Of a DNA stretch of 64,000 bases, positions 1 through 12,415 are shown piece after piece. Positions within the stretch are counted from its first letter, which is position 1. Every line of letters starts with the position of its first letter. The stretch lies in contig NW_027475130.1 in assembly GCF_051020985.1 (NCBI RefSeq), positions 10,806,001 through 10,870,000 on the forward strand, read 5' to 3'. Under the pieces are notes generated by a model that was given only the letters and a program-made list of their open reading frames with translations, did no database searches and was not told the DNA's origin. Both the position numbers and the translations under genes were made by a program. This stretch comes from Nomia melanderi (Eukaryota; Arthropoda; Insecta; Hymenoptera; Halictidae).

Positions 1-1040
1 TGTCTCGGCCCCTGATGGTCCGAGATCGTTCCCGCTGCACAGATTCATGCGCCAGGGCCTCCTGCAAACAATTCACTTTGGTTTATTGCCCTATCTCTAA
101 TAGCACCCGAGATATCACCAGATATATATTGGATTTTTCCCCGACCCTGAGTGTCCGGCCCCATGAGACGGTGGTTTTCTCGGCCGCTGGTGGTCCGAGG
201 TCGTTCCCGCTGGCCAGATTCATGCGCCAGGGCCTCCTACAGACAATGCACTATGATTTATTGCGCTATCTGTAATAGCACCCGAGATATCACCAGATCT
301 ATATTGGATTTTCCCCTGACCCTGCGTATCCGGCCCCATGAGACTGTGGTTTTCTCGGCCCCTGGTGGTCCGAGGTCGTTCCCGCTGCACAGATTCATGC
401 GCCGGGTCCAAATACAGACAATGCACTTTCATTTCTTGGGCTATCTGTAATAGCACCCGAGATATCACCAGATATATAATGGATTGTTCCCTGACCCTGA
501 GTGTCCGGCCCCATGAGACGGTGGTTTTCTCGGCCCCTGGTGGTCCGAGGTCGTTCCCTCTGCACAGATTCATGCGCCAGGGCCTCCTACAGACAATGCA
601 CATTTATTTATTACGCTATCTGTAATAGCACCCGAGATACCACCAGATATATATTGGATCTTTCACTGACCCTGAGTGTCCGGCCCCATGAGACGGTGGT
701 TTTCGCGGCCCCTGGTGGTTCGAGGTCGTTCCGGCTGCACAGATTCATGCGCCAGGGCCTCCTACAGACAATTCACTTTGATTTATTGCGCTATCTGTAA
801 TAGCACCCGAGATATCACCAGATATATGTTGGATTTTCCCCTGACCCTGAGTGTCCGGCCCCATGAGACTGTGGTTTTCTCGGCCCCTGGTGGTCCGAAG
901 TCGTTCCCGTTGCACAGATTCATGCGCCAGGGCCTCCTGCAGATAATTCACCATGGTTTATTGCGATATCTCTAATAGCACCCGAGATATCACCAGATAT
1001 ATATTGGATTTTCCCCTGACCCTGAGTGTCCGGCCCCATG
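1..1040. repeat. Tail of an upstream HOR copy (partial)
   Basis: Bases 1 to about 340 match about 2,276-2,615 (13 monomers away) and 7,701-8,040 (44 away). About 380-960 instead matches 9,130-9,710, 50 monomers away. Its order of distinguishable monomers is thus the same set as the 31/34-monomer units, with about six monomers missing between the two segments. The copy continues beyond the left edge. Confidence 0.65.
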
Positions 1041-3099
1041 AGACTGTGGTTTTCTCGGCCCCTGGTGGTCCGAGGTTGTTCCCGCTGCACAGATTCATGC
1101 GCCAGCGTCTCCTACAGACAATGCACTTTGATTTATTGCGCTATCTGTAATAGCACCCGAGATATCACCAGATATATATTGGATTTTTCCCCGACCCTGA
1201 GTGTCCGGCCCCATGAGACGGTGGTTTTCTCGGCCGCTGGTGGTCCGAGGTCGTTCCCGCTGGCCAGATTCATGCGCCAGGGCCTCCTACAGACAATGCA
1301 CTATGATTTATTGCGCTATCTGTAATAGCACCCGAGATATCACCAGATCTATATTGGATTTTCCCCTGACCCTGAGTATCCGGCCCCATGAGACTGTGGT
1401 TTTCTCGGCCCCTGGTGGTCCGAGGTCGTTCCCGTTGCACAGATTCATGCGAGAGGGCCTCCTGCAGATAATTCACTTTGGTTTATTGCGCTATCTCTAA
1501 TAGCACCCGAGATATCACCAGATATATATTGGATTTTTCACTGACCCTGAGCGTCCGGCCCCATGAGACGGTCGTTTTCTCGGCCCCTGGTGGTCCGAGA
1601 ACGTTCCCGCTGCACAGGTTCATGCGCCAGGGCCTCCTGCAGACAATGCACTTTGATTTATTGCGCTATCTCTAATAGCACCCGAGATATCACCAGATAT
1701 ATATTGGATTTTCCCCTGACCCTGAGTGTCCGGCCCCATGAGACTGTGGTTTTCACGGCCCCTGGTGGTCCGAGGTCGCTCCCGTTGCACAGATTCATGC
1801 GCCAGGGCCTCCTGCAGATAATGCACTTTGGTTTATTGCGCTATCTCTAATAGCACCCGAGATATCACCAGATATATATTGGATTTTGCCCTGACCCTGA
1901 GTGTCCGACCCCATGAGACTGTGGTTTTCTCAGCCCCTGGTCGTCCGAGGTCGTTCCCGCTGCACCGATACATGCTCCAGGGCCTCCTACAGACAATGCA
2001 CTTTGATTTATTGCTCTATCTGTAATAGCACACGAGATATCACCAGATATATATTGGATTCTCCCCTGACCCTGAGTGTCCGGCCCCATGAGACTGTGGT
2101 TTTCTCGGCCCCTGGTGGTCCGAGGTCGTTCCCGCTGCACAGATTCATGCGCCAGGGCCTCCTACAGACAATGCACTTTGATTTATTGCGCTATCTGTAA
2201 TATCACCCGAGATATCACCAGATATATATTGGATGTTTCCCTGACCCTGAGTGTCCGGCCCCATGAGACGGTGGATGTCTCGGCCCCTGATGGTCCGAGA
2301 TCGTTCCCGCTGCACAGATTCATGCGCCAGGGCCTCCTGCAAACAATTCACTTTGGTTTATTGCCCTATCTCTAATAGCACCCGAGATATCACCAGATAT
2401 ATATTGGATTTTTCCCCGACCCTGAGTGTCCGGCCCCATGAGACGGTTGTTTTCTCGGCCGCTGGTGGTCCGAGGTCGTTCCCGCTGGCCAGATTCATGC
2501 GCCAGGGCCTCCTACAGACAATGCACTATGATTTATTGCGCTATCTGTAATAGCACCCGAGATATCACCAGATCTATATTGGATTTTCCCCTGACCCTGC
2601 GTATCCGGCCCCATGAGACTGTGGTTTTCTCGGCCCCTGGTGGTCCGAGGTCGTTCCCGTTGCACAGATTCATGCGCCAGGGCCTCCTGCAGATAATTCA
2701 CTTTGGTTTATTGCGCTACCTCTAATAGCACCCGAGATATCACCAGATATATATTGGATTTTTCACTGACCCTGAGTGTCCTGCCCCATGAGACGGTGGT
2801 TTTCTCGGCCTCTGGTGTTCCGAGGTCGTTCCCGCTGCACAGATTCATGCGCCAGGGCCTCCTACAGACAATGCACTTTGATTTATTGCGCTATCTCTAA
2901 TAGCACCCGAGATATCACCAGATATATATTGGATTTTCCCCTGACCCTGAGTGTCCGGCCCCATGAGACTGTGGTTTTCTCGGCCCCTGGTGGTCCGAGG
3001 TCGCTCCCGTTGCACAGATTCATGCGCCAGGGCCTCCTGCAGATAATTCACTTTGGTTTATTGCGCTATCTGTAATAGCACCCGAGATATCACCAGATA

Positions 3100-3155
3100 T
3101 TTGCTGGATTTTTACATGACCTTGGGTGACGGATTCCGAATATCTGTAATTTTCT
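3100..3155 (+). repeat. Divergent-class monomer block (first of 21 complete copies)
   Basis: Between the GATATC segment and TTTTCTCGGCC this monomer is replaced, at unchanged length, by a sequence reading TTTTTACATGACCTTGGG and then GACGGATTCCGAATATCTG. It aligns with the main class without gaps but differs at roughly half the positions of this stretch, far more than any two main-class monomers. Downstream it usually carries linked changes (CATTCGC for CATGCGC, TTCCTGC for TTCCCGC). Other copies begin near 4500, 5725, 8350, 9750, 11500, 11675, 24270, 31092, 34240, 34940, 37039, 37740, 38438, 41065, 41761, 45965, 46665, 49640, 56461 and 59784. This is either an old monomer subfamily or a monomer that captured foreign sequence. 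Confidence 0.85.
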
Positions 3156-3610
3156 CGGCCACTGGTGGTCCGAGGTCGTTCCTGCGGTACAGATTCATTC
3201 GCAAGAGCCTCCTACAGTCAATGCACTTTGGTTTATTGCGCTATCTGTAATAGCACCCGAGATATCACCAGATATATATTGGATTTTCCCCTGACCCTGA
3301 GTGTCCGGCCCCATGAGACTGTGGTTTTCTCGGCCCCTGGTGGTCCGAGGTCGTTCCCGCTGCACAGATTCATGCGCCAGGGCCTCCTACAGACAATGCA
3401 CTTTGATTTATTGCGCTATCTGTAATAGCACCCGAGATATCACCAGATATATATTGGATTCTTCCCTGACCCTGAGTGTCCGGCCCCATGAGACGGTGGT
3501 TTTCTCGGCCCCTGGTGGTCCGAGGTCGTTCCCGCTGCACAGATTCATGCGCCGGGGCCTAATACAGACAATGCACTTTGATTTCTTGGGCTATCTGTAA
3601 TAGCACCCGA

Positions 3611-3638
3611 GATATCACCAGATATATATTGGATTTTT
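3611..3638 (+). other. AT-rich segment with GATATC site (example copy)
   Basis: The most AT-rich part of each monomer holds GATATC, then an alternating TATATA tract and a run of four or five T. It recurs every 175 bp with few exceptions, for example monomers with GATACC near 650 and 9,389, or GATATT in the divergent class. The alternating tract is where length slippage occurs: one extra T near 43,171 and 48,071 and an extra TA near 61,535. EcoRV digestion would therefore be expected to release a 175-bp ladder. No protein-binding role can be shown from sequence. Confidence 0.6.
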
Positions 3639-3678
3639 CCCTGACCCTGAGTGTCCGGCCCCATGAGACGGTGGTTTT

Positions 3679-3699
3679 CTCGGCCCCTGGTGGTCCGAG
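3679..3699 (+). other. Inverted repeat, consensus form with one mismatch
   Basis: CTCGGCCC and GGTCCGAG flank a 5-nt loop (CTGGT). The arms are complementary over eight positions except one (C at 3684, where A would be needed). The same arrangement occurs in almost every main-class monomer, so the array carries a potential hairpin or cruciform about every 175 bp. Common variants change the loop or inner arm, such as CCTAGTGG, CCTGATGG or GGTCCTAGG. A structural or binding role is inference. Confidence 0.6.
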
Positions 3700-6465
3700 G
3701 TCGTTCCCGCTGCACAGATTCATGCGCCAGGGCCTCCTACAGACAATGCACTTTGATTTATTGTTCTATCTGTAATATAACCCGAGATATCACCAGAAAT
3801 ATATTGGATTTTTCCCTGACCCTGAGTGTCCGGCCCCATTAGACGGTTGTTGTCTCGGCCCCTGGTGGCCCGAGGTCGTTCCCGCTGCACAGATTCATGC
3901 GCCAGGGTCTCCTACAGACAATGCACTTTGATTTATTGCGCTATCTGTAATAGCACCCGAGATATCACCAGATATATATTGGATTTTTCACTGACCCTGA
4001 GTGTCCGGCCCCATGAGACGGTGGTTTTCTCGGCCCCTGGTGATCCGAGGTCGTTCCCGCTGCACAGATTCATGCGCCGGGTCCAAATACAGACAATGCA
4101 CTTTCATTTCTTGGGCTATCTGTAATAGCACCCGAGATATCACCAGATATATATTGGATTTTTCACTGACCCTGAGTGTCCTGCCCCATGAGACGGTGGT
4201 TTTCTCGGCCTCTGGTGTTCCGAGGTCGTTCCGGCTGCACAGATTCATGCGCCAGGGCCTCCTACAGACAATTCACTTTGATTTATTGCGCTATCTGTAA
4301 TAGCACCCGAGATATCACCAGATATATGTTGGATTTTCCCCTGACCCTGAGTGTCCGGCCCCATGAGACTGTGGTTTTCTCGGCCCCTGGTGGTCCGAAG
4401 TCGTTCCCGTTGCACAGATTCATGCGCCAGGGCCTCCTGCAGATAATTCACTTTGGTTTATTGCGCTATCTCTAATAGCACCCGAGATATCACCAGATAT
4501 TTGCTGGATTTTTACATGGCCTTGGGTGACGGATTCCGAATATCTGTAATTTTCTCGGCCACTGGTGGTCCGAGGTCGTTCCTGCGGCACAGATTCATTC
4601 GCAAGGGCCTCCTACAGACAATGCACTTTGGTTTATTGCGCTATCTGTAATAGCACCCGAGATATCACCAGATATATATTGGATTTTCCCCTGACCCTGA
4701 GTGTCCGGCCCCATGAGACTGTGGTTTTCTCGGCCCCTGGTGGTCCGAGGTCGTTCCCGCTGCACAGATTCATTCGCCTGGGCCTCCTACAGACAATGCA
4801 CTTTGATTTATTGCGCTATCTGTAATAGCACCCGAGATATCACCAGATATATATTGGGTTTTCCCCTGACCCTGAGTGTCCGGCCCCATGAGACTGTGGT
4901 TTTCTCGGCCCCTGGTGGTCCGAGGTCGTTCCCGCTGCACAGATTCATTCGCCTGAGCCTCCTACAGACAATGCACTTTGATTTATTGCGCTATCTGTAA
5001 TAGCACCCGAGATATCACCAGATATATATTGGATTCTTCCCTGACCCTGAGTGTCCGGCCCCATGAGACGGTGGTTTTCTCGGCCCCTGGTGGTCCGAGG
5101 TCGTTCCCGCTGCACAGATTCATGCGCCGGGGCCTAATACAGACAATGCACTTTGATTTCTTGGGCTATCTGTAATAGCACCCGAGATATCACCAGATAT
5201 ATATTGGATTTTTCCCTGACCCTGAGTGTCCGGCCCCATGAGACGGTGGTTTTCTCGGCCACTGGTGGTCCGAGGTCGTTCCCGCTGCACAGATTCATGC
5301 GCCAGGGCCTCCTACAGACAATGCACTTTGATTTATTGTTCTAACTGTAATATAACCCGAGATATCACCAGAAATATATTGGATTTTTCCTTGACCCTGA
5401 GTGTCCGGCCCCATGAGACGGTTGTTGTCTCGGCCCCTGGTGGTCCGAGGTCGTTCCCGCTGCACAGATTCATGCGCCAGGGTCTCCTGCAGATAATTCA
5501 CTTTGGTTTATTGCGCTATCTCTAATAGCACCCGAGATATCACCAGGTATATATTGGATTCTTCCCTGACCCTGAGTGTCCGAAACCATGAGACTGTGGT
5601 TTTCTCGGCCCCTGGTGGTCCGAGGTCGTTTCCGCTGCACAGATTCATTCGCCTGGGCCTCCTACAGACAATGCACTTTGGTTTATTGCGCTGTCTCTAA
5701 TAGCACCCGAGATATCACCAGATATTTGCTGAATTTTTACATGACCTTGGGTGACGGATTCCGAATATCTGTAATTTTCTCGGCCACTGGTGGTCCGAGG
5801 TCGTTCCTGCGGTACAGATTCATTCGCAAGAGCCTCCTACAGACAATGCACTTTGGTTTATTGCGCTATCTGTAATAGCACCCGAGATATCACCAGATAT
5901 ATATTGGATTTTCCCCTGACCCTGAGTGTCCGGCCCCATGAGACTGTGGTTTTCTCGGCCCCTGGTGGTCCGAGGTCGTTCCCGCTGCACAGATTCATTC
6001 GCCTGAGCCTCCTACAGACAATGCACTTTGATTTATTGCGCTATCTGTAATAGCACCCGAGATATCACCAGATATATATTGGATTCTTCCCTGACCCTGA
6101 GTGTCCGGCCCCATGAGACGGTGGTTTTCTCGGCCCCTGGTGGTCCGAGGTCGTTCCCGCTGCACAGATTCACGCGCCAGGGCCTCCTACAGACAATGCA
6201 CTTTGATTTATTGTTCTATCTGTAATATAACCCGAGATATCACCAGAAATATATTGGATTTTTCCCTGTCCCTGAGTGTCCGGCCCCATGAGACGGTTGT
6301 TGTCTCGGCCCCTGGTGGTCCGAGGTCGTTCCCGCTGCACAGATTCATGCGCCAGGGTCTCCTGCAGATAATTCACTTTGGTTTATTGCGCTATCTCTAA
6401 TAGCACCCGAGATATCACCAGGTATATATTGGATTCTTCCCTGACCCTGAGTGTCCGACCCCATG

Positions 6466-9400
6466 AGACTGTGGTTTTCTCGGCCCCTGGTGGTCCGAGG
6501 TTGTTCCCGCTGCACAGATTCATGCGCCAGCGTCTCCTACAGACAATGCACTTTGATTTATTGCGCTATCTGTAATAGCACCCGAGATATCACCAGATAT
6601 ATATTGGATTTTTCCCCGACCCTGAGTGTCCGGCCCCATGAGACGGTGGTTTTCTCGGCCGCTGGTGGTCCGAGGTCGTTCCCGCTGGCCAGATTCATGC
6701 GCCAGGGCCTCCTACAGACAATGCACTATGATTTATTGCGCTATCTGTAATAGCACCCGAGATATCACCAGATCTATATTGGATTTTCCCCTGACCCTGA
6801 GTATCCGGCCCCATGAGACTGTGGTTTTCTCGGCCCCTGGTGGTCCGAGGTCGTTCCCGTTGCACAGATTCATGCGAGAGGGCCTCCTGCAGATAATTCA
6901 CTTTGGTTTATTGCGCTATCTCTAATAGCACCCGAGATATCACCAGATATATATTGGATTTTTCACTGACCCTGAGCGTCCGGCCCCATGAGACGGTCGT
7001 TTTCTCGGCCCCTGGTGGTCCGAGAACGTTCCCGCTGCACAGGTTCATGCGCCAGGGCCTCCTGCAGACAATGCACTTTGATTTATTGCGCTATCTCTAA
7101 TAGCACCCGAGATATCACCAGATATATATTGGATTTTCCCCTGACCCTGAGTGTCCGGCCCCATGAGACTGTGGTTTTCACGGCCCCTGGTGGTCCGAGG
7201 TCGCTCCCGTTGCACAGATTCATGCGCCAGGGCCTCCTGCAGATAATGCACTTTGGTTTATTGCCCTATCTCTAATAGCACCCGAGATATCACCAGATAT
7301 ATATTGGATTTTGTCCTGACCCTGAGTGTCCGGCCCCATGAGACTGTGGTTTTCTCAGCCCCTGGTCGTCCGAGGTCGTTCCCGCTGCACCGATACATGC
7401 TCCAGGGCCTCCTACAGACAATGCACTTTGATTTATTGCTCTATCTGTAATAGCACACGAGATATCACCAGATATATATTGGATTCTCCCCTGACCCTGA
7501 GTGTCCGGCCCCATGAGACTGTGGTTTTCTCGGCCCCTGGTGGTCCGAGGTCGTTCCCGCTGCACAGATTCATGCGCCAGGGCCTCCTACAGACAATGCA
7601 CTTTGATTTATTGCGCTATCTGTAATATCACCCGAGATATCACCAGATATATATTGGATGTTTCCCTGACCCTGAGTGTCCGGCCCCATGAGACGGTGGA
7701 TGTCTCGGCCCCTGATGGTCCGAGATCGTTCCCGCTGCACAGATTCATGCGCCAGGGCCTCCTGCAAACAATTCACTTTGGTTTATTGCCCTATCTCTAA
7801 TAGCACCCGAGATATCACCAGATATATATTGGATTTTTCCCCGACCCTGAGTGTCCGGCCCCATGAGACGGTGGTTTTCTCGGCCGCTGGTGGTCCGAGG
7901 TCGTTCCCGCTGGCCAGATTCATGCGCCAGGGCCTCCTACAGACAATGCACTATGATTTATTGCGCTATCTGTAATAGCACCCGAGATATCACCAGATCT
8001 ATATTGGATTTTCCCCTGACCCTGCGTATCCGGCCCCATGAGACTGTGGTTTTCTCGGCCCCTGGTGGTCCGAGGTCGTTCCCGTTGCACAGATTCATGC
8101 GCCAGGGCCTCCTGCAGACAATGCACTTTGATTTATTGCGCTATCTCTAATAGCACCCGAGATATCACCAGATATATATTGGATTTTCCCCTGACCCTGA
8201 GTGTCCGGCCCCATGAGACTGTGGTTTTCTCGGCCCCTGGTGGTCCGAGGTCGCTCCCGTTGCACAGATTCATGCGCCAGGGCCTCCTGCAGATAATTCA
8301 CTTTGGTTTATTGCGCTATCTCTAATAGCACCCGAGATATCACCAGATATTTGCTGGATTTTTACATGACCTTGGGTGACGGATTCCGAATATCTGTAAT
8401 TTTCTCGGCCACTGGTGGTCCGAGGTCGTTCCTGCGGTACAGATTCATTCGCAAGAGCCTCCTACAGTCAATGCACTTTGGTTTATTGCGCTATCTGTAA
8501 TAGCACCCGAGATATCACCAGATATATATTGGATTTTCCCCTGACCCTGAGTGTCCTGCCCCATGAGACTGTGGTTTTCTCGGCCCCTGGTGGTCCGAGG
8601 TCGTTCCCGCTGCACAGATTCATGCGCCAGGGCCTCCTACAGACAATGCACTTTGATTTATTGCGCTATCTGTAATAGCACCCGAGATATCACCAGATAT
8701 ATATTGGATTCTTCCCTGACCCTGAGTGTCCGGCCCCATGAGACGGTGGTTTTCTCGGCCCCTGGTGGTCCGAGGTCGTTCCCGCTGCACAGATTCATGC
8801 GCCAGGGCCTCCTACAGACAATGCACTTTGATTTATTGTTCTATCTGTAATATAACCCGAGATATCACCAGAAATATATTGGATTTTTCCCTGACCCTGA
8901 GTGTCCGGCCCCATTAGACGGTTGTTGTCTCGGCCCCTGGTGGCCCGAGGTCGTTCCCGCTGCACAGATTCATGCGCCAGGGTCTCCTACAGACAATGCA
9001 CTTTGATTTATTGCGCTATCTGTAATAGCACCCGAGATATCACCAGATATATATTGGATTTTTCACTGACCCTGAGTGTCCGGCCCCATGAGACGGTGGT
9101 TTTCTCGGCCCCTGGTGATCCGAGGTCGTTCCCGCTGCACAGATTCATGCGCCGGGTCCAAATACAGACAATGCACTTTCATTTCTTGGGCTATCTGTAA
9201 TAGCACCCGAGATATCACCAGATATATAATGGATTCTTCCCTGACCCTGAGTGTCCGGCCCCATGAGACGGTGGTTTTCTCGGCCCCTGGTGGTCCGAGG
9301 TCGTTCCCTCTGCACAGATTCATGCGCCAGGGCCTCCTACAGACAATGCACATTTATTTATTACGCTATCTGTAATAGCACCCGAGATACCACCAGATAT

Positions 9401-12400
9401 ATATTGGATCTTTCACTGACCCTGAGTGTCCGGCCCCATGAGACGGTGGTTTTCGCGGCCCCTGGTGGTTCGAGGTCGTTCCGGCTGCACAGATTCATGC
9501 GCCAGGGCCTCCTACAGACAATTCACTTTGATTTATTGCGCTATCTGTAATAGCACCCGAGATATCACCAGATATATGTTGGATTTTCCCCTGACCCTGA
9601 GTGTCCGGCCCCATGAGACTGTGGTTTTCTCGGCCCCTGGTGGTCCGAAGTCGTTCCCGTTGCACAGATTCATGCGCCAGGGCCTCCTGCAGATAATTCA
9701 CTTTGGTTTATTGCGCTATCTCTAATAGCACCCGAGATATCACCAGATATTTGCTGGATTTTTACATGGCCTTGGGTGACGGATTCCGAATATCTGTAAT
9801 TTTCTCGGCCACTGGTGGTCCGAGGTCGTTCCTGCGGCACAGATTCATTCGCAAGGGCCTCCTACAGACAATGCACTTTGGTTTATTGCGCTATCTGTAA
9901 TAGCACCCGAGATATCACCAGATATATATTGGATTTTCCCCTGACCCTGAGTGTCCGGCCCCATGAGACTGTGGTTTTCTCGGCCCCTGGTGGTCCGAGG
10001 TCGTTCCCGCTGCACAGATTCATTCGCCTGGGCCTCCTACAGACAATGCACTTTGATTTATTGCGCTATCTGTAATAGCACCCGAGATATCACCAGATAT
10101 ATATTGGGTTTTCCCCTGACCCTGAGTGTCCGGCCCCATGAGACTGTGGTTTTCTCGGCCCCTGGTGGTCCGAGGTCGTTCCCGCTGCACAGATTCATTC
10201 GCCTGAGCCTCCTACAGACAATGCACTTTGATTTATTGCGCTATCTGTAATAGCACCCGAGATATCACCAGATATATATTGGATTCTTCCCTGACCCTGA
10301 GTGTCCGGCCCCATGAGACGGTGGTTTTCTCGGCCCCTGGTGGTCCGAGGTCGTTCCCGCTGCACAGATTCATGCGCCGGGGCCTAATACAGACAATGCA
10401 CTTTGATTTCTTGGGCTATCTGTAATAGCACCCGAGATATCACCAGATATATATTGGATTTTTCCCTGACCCTGAGTGTCCGGCCCCATGAGACGGTGGT
10501 TTTCTCGGCCCCTGGTGGTCCGAGGTCGTTCCCGCTGCACAGATACATGCGCCAGGGCCTCCTACAGACAATGCACTTTGATTTATTGTTCTAACTGTAA
10601 TATAACCCGAGATATCACCAGAAATATATTGGATTTTTCCTTGACCCTGAGTGTCCGGCCCCATGAGACGGTTGTTGTCTCGGCCCCTGGTGGTCCGAGG
10701 TCGTTCCCGCTGCACAGATTCATGCGCCAGGGTCTCCTGCAGATAATTCACTTTGGTTTATTGCGCTATCTCTAATAGCACCCGAGATATCACCAGGTAT
10801 ATATTGGATTCTTCCCTGACCCTGAGTGTCCGAAACCATGAGACTGTGGTTTTCTCGGCCCCTGGTGGTCCGAGGTCGTTCCCTCTGCACAGGTTCATGC
10901 TCCAGGGCCTCCTACAGACAATGCACATTTATTTATTACGCTATCTGTAATAGCACCCGAGATACCACCAGATATATATTGGATCTTTCACTGACCCTGA
11001 GTGTCTGGCCCCATGAGACGGTGGTTTTCGCGGCCCCTGGTGGTTCGAGGTCGTTCCGGCTGCACAGATTCATGCGCCAGGGCGTCCTACAGACAATTCA
11101 CTTTGATTTATTGCGCTATCTGTAATAGCACCCGAGATATCACCAGATATATGTTGGATTTTCCCCTGACCCTGAGCGTCCGGACCCATGAGACTGTGGT
11201 TTTCTCGGCCTCTGGTGGTCCGAGGTCGTTCCCGCTACACAGATTCATGCGCCAGGGCCTCCTACAGACAATGCACTCTGATTTATTGCGCTATCTGTAA
11301 TAGCACCCGAGATATCACCAGGTATATATTGGATTCTTCCCTGACCCTGAGTGTCCGACCCCATGAGACTGTGGTTTTCTCGGCCCCTGGTGGTCCGAGG
11401 TCGTTCCCTCTGCACAGATTCATGCTCCAGGGCCTCCTACAGACAATGCACTTTGGGTTATGAGGCTATCTGTAATAGCACCCGAGATATCACCAGATAT
11501 ATGCTGGATTTTTACATGACCTTGGGTGACAGATTCCGAATATCTGTAATTTTCTCGGCCCCTGGTGGTCCGAGGTCGTTTCCGCTGCACAGATTCATTC
11601 GCCTGGGCCTCCTACAGACAATGCACTTTGGTTTATTGCGCTGTCTCTAATAGCACCCGAGATATCACCAGATATTTGCTGAATTTTTACATGACCTTGG
11701 GTGACGGATTCCGAATATCTGTAATTTTCTCGGCCACTGGTGGTCCGAGGTCGTTCCTGCGGTACAGATTCATTCGCAAGAGCCTCCTACAGACAATGCA
11801 CTTTGGTTTATTGCGCTATCTGTAATAGCACCCGAGATATCACCAGATATATATTGGATTTTCCCCTGACCCTGAGTGTCCGGCCCCATGAGACTGTGGT
11901 TTTCTCGGCCCCTGGTGGTCCGAGGTCGTTCCCGCTGCACAGATTCATTCGCCTGAGCCTCCTACAGACAATGCACTTTGATTTATTGCGCTATCTGTAA
12001 TAGCACCCGAGATATCACCAGATATATATTGGATTCTTCCCTGACCCTGAGTGTCCGGCCCCATGAGACGGTGGTTTTCTCGGCCCCTGGTGGTCCGAGG
12101 TCGTTCCCGCTGCACAGATTCACGCGCCAGGGCCTCCTACAGACAATGCACTTTGATTTATTGTTCTATCTGTAATATAACCCGAGATATCACCAGAAAT
12201 ATATTGGGTTTTTCCCTGTCCCTGAGTGTCCGGCCCCATGAGACGGTTGTTGTCTCGGCCCCTGGTGGTCCGAGGTCGTTCCCGCTGCACAGATTCATGC
12301 GCCAGGGTCTCCTGCAGATAATTCACTTTGGTTTATTGCGCTATCTCTAATAGCACCCGAGATATCACCAGGTATATATTGGATTCTTCCCTGACCCTGA

Positions 12401-12415
12401 GTGTCCGACCCCATG
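6466..12415. repeat. 34-monomer derivative HOR, copy 2 (about 5,950 bp)
   Basis: This copy tracks the preceding unit at an offset of 31 monomers, then 30 from about 8,115, 29 from about 8,800, 30 again from about 9,430, and 34 from about 11,585. It has therefore lost one monomer twice, gained one and gained a block of four. The gained monomer region (about 9,230-9,550) matches the tail segment at 480-800, so an exchange with a third copy is likely. The late part (11,565-12,350) matches 5,615-6,400 closely. Confidence 0.75.
10885..11585. repeat. Four-monomer insertion in HOR copy 2
   Basis: Relative to copy 1, where 5,635 continues directly in register, this copy holds about 700 extra bases. 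Their first part (TCCCTCTGCAC, then CACATTTATTTATTACGC and GATACCACC) matches the 6/9-monomer units further right at 12,460, 13,510 and 15,080. A second divergent-class monomer (about 11,500) follows. The source of the insertion is therefore local, probably unequal exchange with the adjacent short HORs. Confidence 0.6.

Larger units (their letters stand above)
3601..3775 (+). repeat. Representative main-class satellite monomer
   Basis: This 175-bp copy is close to the main-class consensus and serves as a coordinate reference with base 1 at the TAG of TAGCACCCGA. GATATC (EcoRV) lies at monomer positions 11-16, the AT-rich TATATATT segment at about 22-30, and a T-run at 34-38. The GC-rich CCGGCCCCATGAG part follows at about 55-67, the inverted repeat at 79-99, CATGCGCCAGGG at about 121-132 and CTACAG at 137-142. 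By my count it has 90 G+C of 175 bases (51%) and eight CpGs; most other monomers have a ninth in TTGCGC. The end TGTAATATAA, in place of TGTAATAGCA, is a local variant of this copy and its HOR relatives. Confidence 0.9.
1041..6465. repeat. 31-monomer HOR, copy 1 (about 5,425 bp)
   Basis: The ordered monomers of this unit recur about 5,425 bp downstream. Matching landmarks include the GAGGTTGTTCCCGC monomer at 1,074 and 6,499, the AGACGGTGGATGTC monomer at 2,268 and 7,693, the CCATTAGACGG monomer at 3,837 and 8,912, and the divergent monomer at 4,500 and 9,750. The left boundary lies between 1,036 and 1,076, where the match to the next copy begins. It has no net length change from exact 175-bp phase. 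Boundaries in a tandem array are cyclic, so any start is a convention. Confidence 0.75.

Noticed and set aside
151..450. Open frames of 60-106 codons recurring every 175 bp on the + strand, with products starting like MSGPMRRWFSRPL
   Set aside because: They are fixed by the repeat: 175 is not a multiple of 3, so the frame shifts at each monomer and the frame closes at TAATAG after about 1.7 monomers. Many start at GTG, not ATG. They share sequence only because the DNA is repeated, and I see no domain, signal or codon-level conservation.
3100..3155. Insertion of a foreign element as the source of the divergent block
   Set aside because: The block aligns gap-free with the main class and keeps the 175-bp length. 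There are no terminal repeats or duplicated target bases, so an insertion is not supported, though capture by conversion cannot be excluded.
3621..3640. TATATATT as a promoter TATA box in each monomer
   Set aside because: An alternating AT tract followed by a T-run is expected by chance in a satellite, and there is no initiator, polyadenylation signal or conserved frame to support a promoter. Transcription of the array remains possible but is not shown by sequence.
3601..3775. CENP-B box in the monomer
   Set aside because: I looked for the core pattern TTCG, four bases, A, two bases, CGGG on both strands in the consensus and the main variants and found no match. Candidates such as CATTCGCAAG or GGTTCGAGG lack the CGGG half.
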